Positions 35,721 through 43,909 of a stretch of DNA of 64,000 nucleotides are shown piece by piece (within the stretch, counting starts at the first letter, position 1; each line of letters starts with the position of its first letter). This stretch comes from Lamellibrachia columna (Eukaryota; Annelida; Polychaeta; Sabellida; Siboglinidae). The stretch is from contig OY759270.1 in the NCBI GenBank assembly GCA_963662155.1, positions 13,422,033-13,486,032 on the forward strand, in the 5' to 3' direction. The notes under the pieces were generated by a model that had not been told where the DNA came from, did not search any database, and saw only the letters and a program-made list of their open reading frames with translations. The position numbers and the translations under genes were made by a program.

Positions 35721-35887
35721 AATATACAATACTTCTATTGCGCTAAAATCCTCGGGAGACCCAAGCTTCGCAGCGCACCAAACCAAAAGGTAGTTCATAG
35801 TCGATAAGCAGGTCCTGTTGTAAACAGTTGGATTTGTACGCTGGGGAGCTATGGAGGATAAGCAAGTTTAAACAGGTGTTTTTTTAT

Positions 35888-36330
35888 TCAAGAACTGGTA
35901 CTGAGTGAGAAAAACGACGAGACCTTTGTCAAACAAATTTGCACACGTTGAAGTTTCAAGATGCCTTTGAGAGCAATATTATGATAAAGAGAATTGCAAT
36001 AGTTAAGTCTACCGCTAACAAAGGCGGTTACAGTAGTTTTGGCAACAGCAAAATACATATACCGGCGAATACGATGAAGGTCGCGAATATGATTAAAAAC
36101 AGCAACGACAAGTTTGTGAAATATGCTGTCTAGCATTTAGATTATTACCAAAGGTGACTCCTAAATTCAGTGCTGAGACGGCCGGTGTGAAATTCTGGCT
36201 CAGTATAGGTGTCGGGGAAAAAACAATAAAGTTTACCACGCTGCTTTTGTATACCAATAATAAGAAACTCCGTTTATTTGCATTTAACTTTAATTTGCTG
36301 TCAGTCATCCAGTGGAATATATCATGGAGA
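35888..36330 (-). mobile_element. LINE (CR1/L2-like) reverse-transcriptase C-terminal fragment
   Basis: Two overlapping - strand frames read WMTDSKLKLNANK-type sequence (MTDSKLKLNANKRSFLLL, 36250-36308) and then VSALNLGVTFGNNLNARQHI. They continue into HIRDLHRIRRYM and SGRLNYCNSLYHNI (35940-36090). This is the standard order downstream of the RT catalytic box in CR1/L2-like LINEs. The frame breaks near 36110. Confidence 0.75.
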
Positions 36331-36389
36331 CAATAGCTGAGTTAATTTAAAGAGAAATTTGTATCCGGAGTAGCCAAGGAAAGGTAAAT

Positions 36390-36510
36390 ATGTATACAGG
36401 GCCAACACAAGGAAAAAACAACGTTGAACATATGTTGCTAGCTTTGCACAAGTCGCCGAGGGGGTTTCCACCGTTTGCGGTGACTGATCTGTTCTCCTTG
36501 TCGCCACGTG
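36390..36510 (+). pseudogene. L2-like LINE ORF1, part left of the Polinton
   Basis: The frame from 36390 (QGKNNVEHMLLALHKS then FPPFAVTDLFSLSP) has the pattern of ORF1 proteins of invertebrate L2-like LINEs, in which a region of this kind precedes a coiled coil. It is cut by the Polinton after the CACGTG target site. The reading frame continues exactly at 52478 once the element and one target copy are removed. Confidence 0.6.
36505..36510. repeat. Target-site duplication of the Polinton, left copy
   Basis: CACGTG, identical to 52472-52477; Polintons make 6-bp duplications. Confidence 0.93.
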
Positions 36511-36699
36511 AGTAGTTATAGTGCAGGAATGACCAAGCGAAAGAGTGGCCCAGTAGGGAGTGGCCTAGTGACTTCCGGTCTCAGAGCCTTCTGGGTAGCC
36601 TAAGCGCCCCCTAGCGGTGACCTATATCCACCTAGAGCGCCCCCTAGCGACTGGACGTAACCCTAACGGTCGTAACCCCAACTTTTTGACATGATCCCG
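36511..36699 (+). repeat. Polinton left terminal inverted repeat
   Basis: Matches the inverse of 52283-52471 with one difference (CCACCTAGA here, CCACATAGA there). It contains two GCGCCCCCTAGCG boxes separated by 27 bp. Immediately inside, 36702-36727 is in direct, not inverted, orientation relative to the right end. Confidence 0.97.
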
Positions 36700-36727
36700 T
36701 AGAGTCAAGGGTCACCACTAATGAGAT

Positions 36728-36774
36728 CATTTAATTTTAATTTTAATTTTAATTTTAATTTTAATTTTAATTTA
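36728..36774. repeat. (TTTTAA)n hexamer run inside the left TIR
   Basis: About seven TAATTT units just internal to the Polinton left end. Confidence 0.9.
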
Positions 36775-36851
36775 GGATCGTTAAATATCAACTATCAAAG
36801 GGACTAATGGAGACGAGAGATCAACACGGTATGGTACGAGTGCACACGTAT

Positions 36852-36857
36852 TTTATT
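36852..36857 (-). terminator. Poly(A) signal for the leftward Polinton transcripts
   Basis: The - strand reads TTCAATAAAATACG, 213 bases after the protease stop. It is the only canonical signal between the protease and the left TIR, so it probably serves the capsid-protease transcripts. Confidence 0.55.
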
Positions 36858-37069
36858 GAACAACACAAGCAGCATGGCGATACATCAAGGGTAGCGTGTA
36901 ATATCACCACTACGACTACGACTACGATGAATATGACGAATACGATTATGACTTGACTTGCGGATGTTGACCATCGCGCCAGAGGTCGCGAGCTTAGGGG
37001 TGCGTCCACCTCGCCAGAGGCTCGATCGATGTAATACTACTACTGCGACGAGCGATAATACAGTCTACC

Positions 37070-37521
37070 TTATCGCAGCTGTTTAAGCCAATCAAATACG
37101 CGGCAATCGTTAGCTACTAGATCGGTGCCGAATATGTTAACAAAAGTTCTCATCGGAATGCCGTTACAACGAAGCAATACAAAAGCAACACAATATTGTC
37201 CACAAACGTTAGACAGATGACTCTGAAGCCTCTTGGTATTATGAGTCCAATCGGAACAATGTTCGTTCAGGAAGGTGCGGAACGCAGCGTGTCGTGGCGG
37301 CAGACCGTACGAGCAGAAGTAATCGCCGCGTCCGTCGGCGTCCAGGTACAGCGCTATCCAATGTTCCCCGGTTCGTCGCCGTCGTCGGTGTTGCACACGA
37401 AGGCCGCGGGCAGAGCGCCGTCTATCGTCGTGGGCAGTCCGTCTTTGGGTACGACGCCGCGAAATATCGATCTGGCGCGCGGGTCCATCGCCAGTAGTCT
37501 AGCGACCTGCAGGGTGTCCAT
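37070..37521 (-). pseudogene. PRO: Polinton adenain-like cysteine protease, one frameshift
   Basis: Family role: the viral maturation protease that cleaves virion precursors. The ATG at 37521 follows the capsid stop with one base between (TGAGATG). The first frame gives the usual N-terminal segment (QVARLLAMDPRARSIF) and stops after about 52 codons. The catalytic part is in another frame, read from about 37380 down: GEHWIALYLD with the catalytic His, and NVCGQYCVAFVLL, whose second Cys corresponds to the adenain nucleophile. The shift lies at about 37360-37385. Total length, about 150 codons, is short for the family (about 180-220). Either a recent mutation or a sequence error. Confidence 0.85.
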
Positions 37522-37522
37522 C

Positions 37523-38836
37523 TCAGTAGTCGTAGATGATGTTGCGGTTCTTGTCTATTTCCAGCACGGACTCGAGCTCGGCGTAGACGACGACGTTCAC
37601 GGTGTTCAGCAGCGCGTTGCGGAAATGCAGTTCTATGCGCAGGTTGCCCTTTTGTACCAGATGGAAGCAGGGACCGTCGCACTGGTCGGGGGTCAGGTCG
37701 AAACCGAAGAAGGTGTAGCCGTGTCGGTAGTCGCTACGAGTCAGTCCGTTCCCCTCGTCCTGCCACATCTTGCCGGTCGAGGAGAACAGACTCATGTAGC
37801 TCCTGACGAAGAGGTCGTCTACGAAATTAGGCTGGAAAGGTTTGGAGGGTATCTGTCGTCCGTCCACGTACACCGCGTGGAAGTTGATGTCGTTGTTCTT
37901 GGCGTGAAACGGATTTTTGGCGTACACGCCGTTGTAGGCATCGTTATCGATGCAGCACAGCACCAGACGTTTCGGTAGGGTACCGAGGAACAGGTTCTCG
38001 TACGTGTGCGACCGAGTGCCAGCAGGAATGGAGTACACCTTGCACTCGACGGATCGCATCGGATACTTGACCGGGCTCTTCTCCAGAGCCTTGATGTGCG
38101 CCATCTGCACGGTCGGATTCAGGGTGGCCTTCTTTGCAAACAAGGCGGCATTGACTATTTGTATTTTGTAATCGTGGTTCCCACCAGCCATGAGTGCAAA
38201 AGCAGGCTTACTACGCACCAGTCGTATCTTGACGTCGACGCCGTTTATCAGGAATTTATCCTGCAGGAAGAGATCCACGTGGAGACGACCCATCATATCG
38301 ACAAGACGACTCCTTAGGATGCTCTCTCGTCGAGCCACGAACCCTTCGTTAGCCGCGGGTCCGTCGGCTATCTCGACGGCGTCCATGCGAGTGGCCGTGT
38401 CCTTGTGCCACAGCTGACTCGTCAGTTGCGTGTCCTTGGCATCGGGACCGTAGCTCAGCAGCGTCTCTATGTAGGCGCGATACGCATACGTGTTGATCGA
38501 AGGGGTCACGAGCGTGCCGTTCAGGTAGACGTCGACTTGACTGAACAGCGCATGCAGCCAGTTATTGACCGGCGCCACGGGGTCGACCAAGTCGAGATCG
38601 TCCCCGTTGGCTCGTGTCACCTTCGCCTGCACGTGCAGCATCGTGTTGGCGAGATCCAGGTAATCGTCGCCCGATCCGGGTATGAGGAATTCTATCGGTC
38701 CACCCGAGTCAAGAGAGGACATGGGTTGATGTTCCACTACGTGACTGTCGATGATGCTGTTCTGAGTGGGGGGTACGGTAAAGAGATCCAGCTCGGTCTT
38801 GACCCCTTCGCACGACTGTCTATGTACGAAAGACAT
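37523..38836 (-). CDS. MCP: Polinton major capsid protein (double jelly-roll, F54H12.2-like)
   Basis: 437 intact residues starting MSFVHRQSCEGVK at the ATG at 38836. The frame is open a little further upstream but without an ATG. Motifs conserved in the nematode F54H12.2-like capsid family are plain: SGGPIEFLIPGSGDDYLDL near residue 45-65, APVNNWLHALFSQVDVYLNG near 95-115, TYAYRAYIETLLSYG near 120-135, and VKIRLVRSKPAFALM near 220. The protein is expected to form hexon-like trimers with two jelly rolls. It overlaps the frame of the pX-like gene by 17 bases upstream and abuts the protease downstream. A TATA box lies at 38931-38937. It is one of the few fully open hallmark genes in this element. 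Confidence 0.95.
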   Translation of the reverse strand: MSFVHRQSCEGVKTELDLFTVPPTQNSIIDSHVVEHQPMSSLDSGGPIEFLIPGSGDDYLDLANTMLHVQAKVTRANGDDLDLVDPVAPVNNWLHALFSQVDVYLNGTLVTPSINTYAYRAYIETLLSYGPDAKDTQLTSQLWHKDTATRMDAVEIADGPAANEGFVARRESILRSRLVDMMGRLHVDLFLQDKFLINGVDVKIRLVRSKPAFALMAGGNHDYKIQIVNAALFAKKATLNPTVQMAHIKALEKSPVKYPMRSVECKVYSIPAGTRSHTYENLFLGTLPKRLVLCCIDNDAYNGVYAKNPFHAKNNDINFHAVYVDGRQIPSKPFQPNFVDDLFVRSYMSLFSSTGKMWQDEGNGLTRSDYRHGYTFFGFDLTPDQCDGPCFHLVQKGNLRIELHFRNALLNTVNVVVYAELESVLEIDKNRNIIYDY

Positions 38837-39240
38837 CGTCGTTATCGAATATGTCGGCTTCACGTTTCGCAGACGTCTGTCGCTTGCGTCGTCTCTTTGC
38901 TAAAGTGACTCCTTTCTTCGCCGGTGCGTGTTTTATACGTTTACGAGGTCGCACGCCAGGGACCAGAAGACCACGCATCAGATTCCTACCAGCATCCGCG
39001 ACGCGTCGTTTTTGTTGCGCATTTTATGCTTTGTCCAGACATGACGTCGTCGGCTATGCGCACGCCGGTCTTCAACGCCCCTTTTCCCAACGCCACGGCA
39101 CCTCTCTTGATGAGTGGCATAGCGCTGCGCAGCAGACCTCCGAACAGACTGCCTAGTCCGTGACCTCGTTGGTATTGTGCACCGGCGAAGTAGGGCAGTG
39201 CACCACCCGCCTGACGCGCGTAATACTCGTTGTAATTCAT
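38820..39240 (-). pseudogene. pX/pVI-like minor virion protein, one frameshift
   Basis: The ATG at 39240 begins a protein with a Gly-rich amphipathic segment (GLGSLFGGLLRSAMPLIKRG, residues 29-48). This type is found at this position in Polintons and adintoviruses and is compared with the adenovirus pVI/pX membrane-active core peptides. The frame ends at 38986, but the strongly basic C-terminal half expected of the family (Lys/Arg-rich, with an RRRKR cluster) is open in a different frame down to a TAG at 38820. A one-base change near 39000-39035 explains it. The start is 2 bases after the penton stop. Confidence 0.7.
38931..38937 (-). promoter_or_regulatory. TATA box upstream of the capsid gene
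   Basis: - strand TATAAAA, about 95 bases before the capsid ATG at 38836. It falls within the shifted C-terminal part of the pX-like gene. Confidence 0.5.
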
Positions 39241-39242
39241 CT

Positions 39243-40145
39243 TCAGAAGAGTCCGGTCCTGCGCCGTCGAAAATGAAGCGTCACGGTCACTCTACCGTAC
39301 TCGAATGGCACGCGCCGTCCGATGTCGTCTCTTATATCGATCTCGATCGACTTGAAGTGCGAGTACAACAGAGGCACGTAGTGAATGTTAGTGAACCTAT
39401 CGGACACCGTTTCGCCGTGACGTCCGCCAACCGGGAGGGCTCGCAACAGAGGTGCGACACTGTCACCTACTATGCGAGACTCCACGACGTCCGTGTAGAC
39501 GTATATGGTATCGAACCCTTGATCCATCTGCACCACGTGTTCGGCTTCTTTACGGTAGGTGTACGGACCATCGGGAGTCTCTTTGGGTGGCAAAAACAAG
39601 GCGGTCGACGGGTTCCCGTCCGTGCTTGTCGCCTCTGCTGCTGATATTGTTACTGACATAATCGATCCTAGTATCACTGGTACTGTCGATGGCGGACTGC
39701 TGATCACCGACGATTCGAATCCTAACATTCTTCCCAACGCACTGCGGCGAGGTACAGTGAACTCGGTGCCTGGTGTCATGTGCAACGTCATTTTTTGAGT
39801 GATGGCGCTGTAGCTCAATTTTGCTCGCACCTTATCTGTCGCCATACTGTTCAGTCCCTTGTTGACGTGATTCATCAATGACATGGGAGACTTGTAATAT
39901 CCAGCACTGATCCTCGCACTCGGGGTTAGATCCATAGCAATCGTCTCGTTAAGGAAGAACCAGGTGTCGTACATTCCTATGTTGTACCACGTATGCGGGT
40001 ACTGTATCTCTGCCAACCCGCATTCCCACTCGCCAGTCATATCGATAAGTCGAGGTAAGTCGGTGATGTAATGAGCCAACGTATTGTCGGGATACATCTT
40101 CATGGAAGCGTTGCTAGGCAGTGTCAGGTAGAAATCAGTTGCCAT
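39243..40145 (-). CDS. Polinton minor capsid (penton) protein
   Basis: 300 intact residues from an ATG at 40145. The N-terminus (DFYLTLPSNASMKMYPDN) and WECGLAEIQYPHTWYN (residues 37-52) are the standard signature of the Polinton penton, a single jelly-roll protein expected at the five-fold vertices. The C-terminal part (PLLRALPV...FTNIHYVPL, then SIEIDIRDDIGRRVPFEYGR) is also conserved in the family. The start overlaps the end of the membrane-protein gene by 11 bases and the stop is 2 bases before the pX-like ATG. No breaks. Confidence 0.93.
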   Translation of the reverse strand: MATDFYLTLPSNASMKMYPDNTLAHYITDLPRLIDMTGEWECGLAEIQYPHTWYNIGMYDTWFFLNETIAMDLTPSARISAGYYKSPMSLMNHVNKGLNSMATDKVRAKLSYSAITQKMTLHMTPGTEFTVPRRSALGRMLGFESSVISSPPSTVPVILGSIMSVTISAAEATSTDGNPSTALFLPPKETPDGPYTYRKEAEHVVQMDQGFDTIYVYTDVVESRIVGDSVAPLLRALPVGGRHGETVSDRFTNIHYVPLLYSHFKSIEIDIRDDIGRRVPFEYGRVTVTLHFRRRRTGLF

Positions 40146-40396
40146 TACGTCTCAACGTGGGATTGGGAAGCAGGTAACCCAAAGAACTACTCAACAGGGC
40201 CGTCCACAGATTAGAATTCTCGTGACCTGTGCTCAGGTTGTAAATGCTTATGATGATCACCGTGAACAAGACGAGTACCTGACACAGAAAGACTATTTCC
40301 TCTTTAGGACATATGGTACCGAACAGATGCCAAGGAGTGCTGCTGCTGCTACCGCTGCTGCTGGTGTCCTCTGCGTTCTGTGCGTCAGTACTATCC

Positions 40397-40491
<95 letters not shown>

Positions 40492-40566
40492 GTCCTCTTG
40501 TTCCTCCTCCTCCTGTTGTACGACGATGGTGGCGGTGAAGTCTCGTGTCGTCGTGTCTTGTGTCAT
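40135..40566 (-). CDS. Polinton small membrane protein with a poly-alanine insert
   Basis: 143 residues from an ATG at 40566 whose ATGA overlaps the stop of the integrase. After a Thr-rich start and an acidic EEEEQED stretch comes a run of about 31 Ala encoded by the (CTG)n tract at 40401-40491. The conserved C-terminal part has a hydrophobic helix (IVFLCQVLVLFTVIIISIY) and LWTALLSSSLGYLLPNP. Similar short proteins ending in GYLLP-N-P occur in other invertebrate Polintons at this position; their function is unknown. A TATA box lies 36 bases upstream of the ATG. Ala-run length is likely polymorphic. Confidence 0.8.
40401..40491. repeat. (CTG)n trinucleotide run in coding sequence
   Basis: About 30 uninterrupted CTG/GCA triplets, read on the - strand as Ala codons within the membrane-protein gene. 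Confidence 0.97.
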
Positions 40567-41661
40567 TTCTCGAATGAAGTGGCACCGCACGCGCGGCTGG
40601 TCTTTATAGTGCAGTCGACGAGTGCCTTGGCATCGATCCAGCTGTTGAATTTGGAGGGGTAGCCGACCCATTTCACCAAAGCTTCCTTTCGTCTACCTAC
40701 CTTACGACGCTTCAGTACCGCTTCCACGTAGAACATTTTATCAGCGGGTACCGACACCTTCTGCAGCTCCATTTCGTAGAAGGTGCCTTCCAGCACTTCG
40801 CCGAGATCGTCCTTCAATCGATACACGGGTGGATCAGAGGGATGAACCTCGTGTATCGTGAAGATCTCTTCGCTCCAATTCGCCGCGTAGCCTTTTTCGA
40901 ACTTACCTTTGTACTTGCTGATGCGTACGCGATCCGACACGTGCAACGCCCTTACCGTCGTGACCGTACAGACGCTGCCACACCTTTTCTTGATTCTTGT
41001 AACTCACCTGTGACGGAGCCATGCCGATACTGCTGTGGCGGGTGTTGTTGTACGACTGCACCAAGTCCTGAAGGATGTCGATGTATCGCCACGTCTGGTG
41101 TTTCGTGAAGTATCGCCACATGCGCGTCTTCAACGTTCTGTTGAATCTTTCCACGATGCTCGCCTTCGTCTCCGCGTTGTCCGTGGAGAAGTGATGGATG
41201 TCGTGCTTCTTCAATAGAGCCTGAACGGATTTATTCAGAAATTCCAGTCCTTGGTCTGTCTGCAACGTCTTTGGCCAGCCTTTGCTGAACGTGCTGTCAA
41301 GCGCCGCTACCAACGACGCTGCGGACTTGTTCTTCATGGGAACACACCAGGCCACTTTCGAGAAGACGTCGATCACCGTGAGGAGAAAGGTCATACCGTC
41401 GTTGTCCTTTTTCAAATGCGACAGATCGACGAGATCGGCCTGCCACTGCTGATGTAGACCACTCACGATGACGCGTCGTCTCTTGAAATGCCATCTAGCC
41501 GGCTTGTGTAGGGTATAGGCGTCCTGTTCCGACAACCATTCCGCGACCTTTTTACGCGGCATGCGCGTGACGCGTCGCAAGGCATCGACTCCGCCGTAAC
41601 TACCTACCCTTTTCGGATCGAAGTAGACCGTCCTAAGTGGTTGTTCTTTCCTCGGTGCCAT
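40563..41661 (-). pseudogene. INT: Polinton integrase (retroviral-type DDE plus SH3-like and chromodomain), one frameshift
   Basis: Integrates element DNA by strand transfer and makes the 6-bp duplication. The ATG at 41661 overlaps the stop of a small membrane peptide (TAATG). Catalytic residues: D76 (QADLVDL), D136 (QTDQGLEF) and E171 (KASIVERFNRTLKTRM), spacing DD34E. The first frame stops at 40903. The C-terminal part is in another frame from about 40955: an SH3-like segment (LHVSDRVRISKYKGKF) and then a chromodomain (VEAVLKRRK...EALVKWVGYP...NSWID) ending in TGA at 40563. The break is near 40955-40970 (CGCCCTTACC). The TGA is shared with the next ATG. Confidence 0.9.
40602..40608 (-). promoter_or_regulatory. 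TATA box upstream of the membrane-protein gene
   Basis: - strand TATAAAG, 36 bases before the ATG at 40566; it lies inside the integrase C-terminal coding sequence. Confidence 0.55.
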
Positions 41662-41816
41662 TAAAACAGGAGGTCGGATGCGTTGACGGTGGCGGTGACG
41701 TTGACTCCGGAGTACCAATGCTGATGAAGGACGAGGAGCACGCTGACGTGTAGCAGGACACACGTTATCGCACCCACAAAAATAGCGGTGGAACAACAAC
41801 AGTCTAACAAAGCCAT
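41661..41816 (-). CDS. 51-residue single-pass membrane peptide, coupled to the integrase
   Basis: ATG at 41816, stop TAA at 41661-41663 overlapping the integrase ATG as TAATG. It starts MALLDCCCSTAIFVGAITCV. Residues 10-30 form one hydrophobic helix (AIFVGAITCVLLHVSVLLVL), preceded by three Cys, and the tail carries two possible N-glycosylation sites (NVT, NAS). The overlap pattern matches that seen elsewhere in the element and favours a real gene. Function unknown. Confidence 0.6.
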   Translation of the reverse strand: MALLDCCCSTAIFVGAITCVLLHVSVLLVLHQHWYSGVNVTATVNASDLLF

Positions 41817-41935
41817 AGTCTGAATAACTGCTCTTTCATAAGCTGTTGGGTTATACCGTGAGCAATCAAGTAAAGTCCACTGATAAATATCGCAGCAACG
41901 ATGGAACGGTACGCGTCCTGTTCATCGGTTGGCAT
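41804..41935 (-). CDS. 43-residue single-pass membrane peptide
   Basis: ATG at 41935 (MPTDEQDAYRSIVAAIF), stop TAG at 41804-41806. It has one hydrophobic segment, SIVAAIFISGLYLIAHGI (residues 11-28), with an acidic N-terminus and a basic C-terminus. It overlaps the next small gene by 13 bases in another frame and begins 36 bases after the stop of the core-protein gene, so it fits the tight - strand gene order. No homologue recognised. Confidence 0.55.
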   Translation of the reverse strand: MPTDEQDAYRSIVAAIFISGLYLIAHGITQQLMKEQLFRLWLC

Positions 41936-41971
41936 GGTAAACAATGTGCAACGGACACGTATTGTACCGTC

Positions 41972-42797
41972 TTAAATGTCTTCCAAACTAGCCAATGACG
42001 CCAGAGCCTTGCGTTGACGTTCTGGAGGTGGGGTGAGCATGGAATGTTCCATCTGACCGCGGCGATGCGAGAGGGGTGTCCAACTGAGCGATCTTCGTGC
42101 GCTACGTGCGCTAGCACCACCACCACTACCACCAGAGCGAGGAGTAGCCGGTATTCGACGACGACGACCTGGAGTAGACGACGTCGGCGTCGTCGCCTGA
42201 CGTATGTAGTCTCTCCTGGCGACGTTACCGATCAACTCCATGGGCAGGTTCATGGCACGGAGTTGTCTTGCAAACGGTTGCCATCCCGTTGGATTGGTAT
42301 TTCTCTTACGCAACACATCATTCACGAGATCCACCACGTTACTTCCGGCAATCGGCACACCCTCGTGGATCAGTTCGCCGCGAGCGGTCCAAGACATACG
42401 CTCCATCAAACGTCTGGCTTTGCCTTGCATGGTCTTGGGGACGGTGTCCACGACATCGGCCTCAATCTCGCTAGTAGTAGCAGGTGCTCCTACTGCTCCC
42501 TCCACCCCCGTCCCCGCCGCCGCCGCCGCCGCCTCCCTCGCCTTCGTCCCAGACTCGTCCACCGTGATCACGCGTGTCGGTTCCTTGACGTGTTTATCGG
42601 ACAAGACGTTATACCGTTGCAACACCTGATTATACAATGTTACCTTGGTCCTGTCGTCGAGGTCCTTTCTGTCGAGGATGTCCATCATCTCGTCATCGAG
42701 AGCTTGCACCTTCCTACCTAAGGTGTCCGTCGGAGGTGGGGGTGAACGAAGCGTGTCCAACATTCGTGGGTCTACCAAGACCATTTTGCGTGCGTGT

Positions 42798-42859
<62 letters not shown>

Positions 42860-43207
42860 CCGAAACAAGGACAGAAAGGCCGAACTTGCCAACGGTGCTA
42901 GGAAGGCCGATAGGAAACCTCCGCTCTGTCCCTCGCCGACCTGTTGTTGCAGTAAGATACGTCTTCTCCTGGCAGCTGGCGTTCGTCTCTGAGCCAACTC
43001 GCGTAACTTCGTCCTGTATTTACCCAAACGACGCCTCTGTAATGCGGTCAATGGAATGTTCTTTTTTAATATGTTGTAGGCACACTCAGCTAGTGCACAC
43101 AGCAGATCGGCGTTTGCGTTTTCGAGGATGGCCTTTTTCACTCTCTTGTTCTTGATTCTGATCAGTGCCTGTATGGCCTCGATGTGTCTCTTCACCAGCG
43201 CAGACAT
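41972..43207 (-). CDS. Polinton core/virion protein; two usual proteins fused through a (TC)n run
   Basis: One 411-codon frame from the ATG at 43207. Residues 1 to about 115 form a basic helical protein (RHIEAIQALIRIKNKRVKKA, later ALQRRRLGKYRTKLRELAQRR and GGFLSAFLAPLAS). This is a common Polinton protein normally ending shortly after the GGFLxxLL segment. A (RE)n stretch encoded by the microsatellite at 42802-42857 then joins it to a second protein beginning MEHARKMVLVDPRML (ATG at 42802) with LDDRTKVTLYNQVLQRY, normally separate, and a Ser/Arg/Pro-rich end. Either the repeat has fused two genes, or repeat length sets whether they are separate. A TATA box lies 34 bases before the ATG. Confidence 0.75.
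42802..42857. repeat. (TC)n microsatellite in the core-protein frame
   Basis: 28 TC pairs, read as alternating Arg-Glu on the - strand. Confidence 0.97.
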
Positions 43208-43240
43208 GGTGGGAATGAAGAGACTATCCACGCGCGCGGT

Positions 43241-43249
43241 CTTTTTATA
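43241..43249 (-). promoter_or_regulatory. TATA box of the core-protein gene
   Basis: - strand TATAAAAAG, 34 bases before the ATG at 43207. It overlaps the end of the ATPase gene (stop at 43245). Confidence 0.65.
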
Positions 43250-43870
43250 CCTTCGGCAAGTACACGTACTGACCACCGTCGTCTGGAAAGATGGCCGTGC
43301 GCAGACGCATGTCCTCGGGCGTGTCCTGCTTGAGATCGACCAATAGATAGCCGTACGGTACCGACGTGGCGTCTTTAAAAGCCTCTTGAACGAACTTGAC
43401 GCGTCCCGGATACATCTGTCGAGCCAAGTGCGACATCTGCGATGCGTCACGAGGATTCTTGAACACCACCATGTACTGAGAATTCAGACTGATGGTACGA
43501 CTCTCTTTGTTTTTTGGGAACAGGTTCTGTACGAGATACAGGACGGACGTGTTCCTGTGTGATTTTTTTTAGTGAACAAGGTCGTGACCCGTTCGTCCGT
43601 TTCTGCCATGAGATCGTCTATGACGATGAGGTTCCTCGTCGACGAATCGAACATGCTAGCACTCGGCAAACCTTCCTCGAAGCGCACGTCGACCAAGTCC
43701 ATTGTTGCGTAAGCCTCTTGCCATTCTCCGTAACACCACATGATCCGTTCGGGGGGTGGATCGATCATCGCAGCAGCGTGACGTAGCATGCGCGTCACGA
43801 AAGTACTTTTGCCGCATCCCGTCGGACCGGCGACGATGCACGTGAAAGGATGTTTCCACCGCGCGTCCAT
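43245..43870 (-). pseudogene. ATP: Polinton FtsK/HerA-type DNA-packaging ATPase, one frameshift
   Basis: ATG at 43870 (MDARWKHPFTCIVAGPTGCG). Walker A GPTGCGKST is at residues 14-22 and Walker B is LIVIDDLM near residue 80. The frame is lost in a run of eight T at 43563-43570, just after LFTK. The rest of the domain is open in another frame to the TAA at 43245: LFPKNKESRTISLNSQYMVV, then FKNPRDASQMSHLARQMYPG and the closing VYLPKV. Total about 208 codons, close to the family length. One base in a homopolymer is the only lesion, so a sequencing error is as likely as real decay. Confidence 0.9.
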
Positions 43871-43909
43871 GATCGCTTATGAACGATGACCACAGCGCAT
43901 CGCCTTTAT

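Noticed and set aside
38837..38863. Nine-codon upstream extension of the capsid gene
   Set aside because: It starts at GTG; the conserved N-terminus begins at the ATG at 38836.
37196..39644. Long + strand frames opposite the capsid, pX-like and penton genes
   Set aside because: Antisense shadows of GC-rich coding sequence; no ATG in good context and no known family.
42014..43155. + strand frames up to 235 codons opposite the core-protein gene
   Set aside because: Antisense of an Arg/Ser-rich coding region and the (TC)n run.
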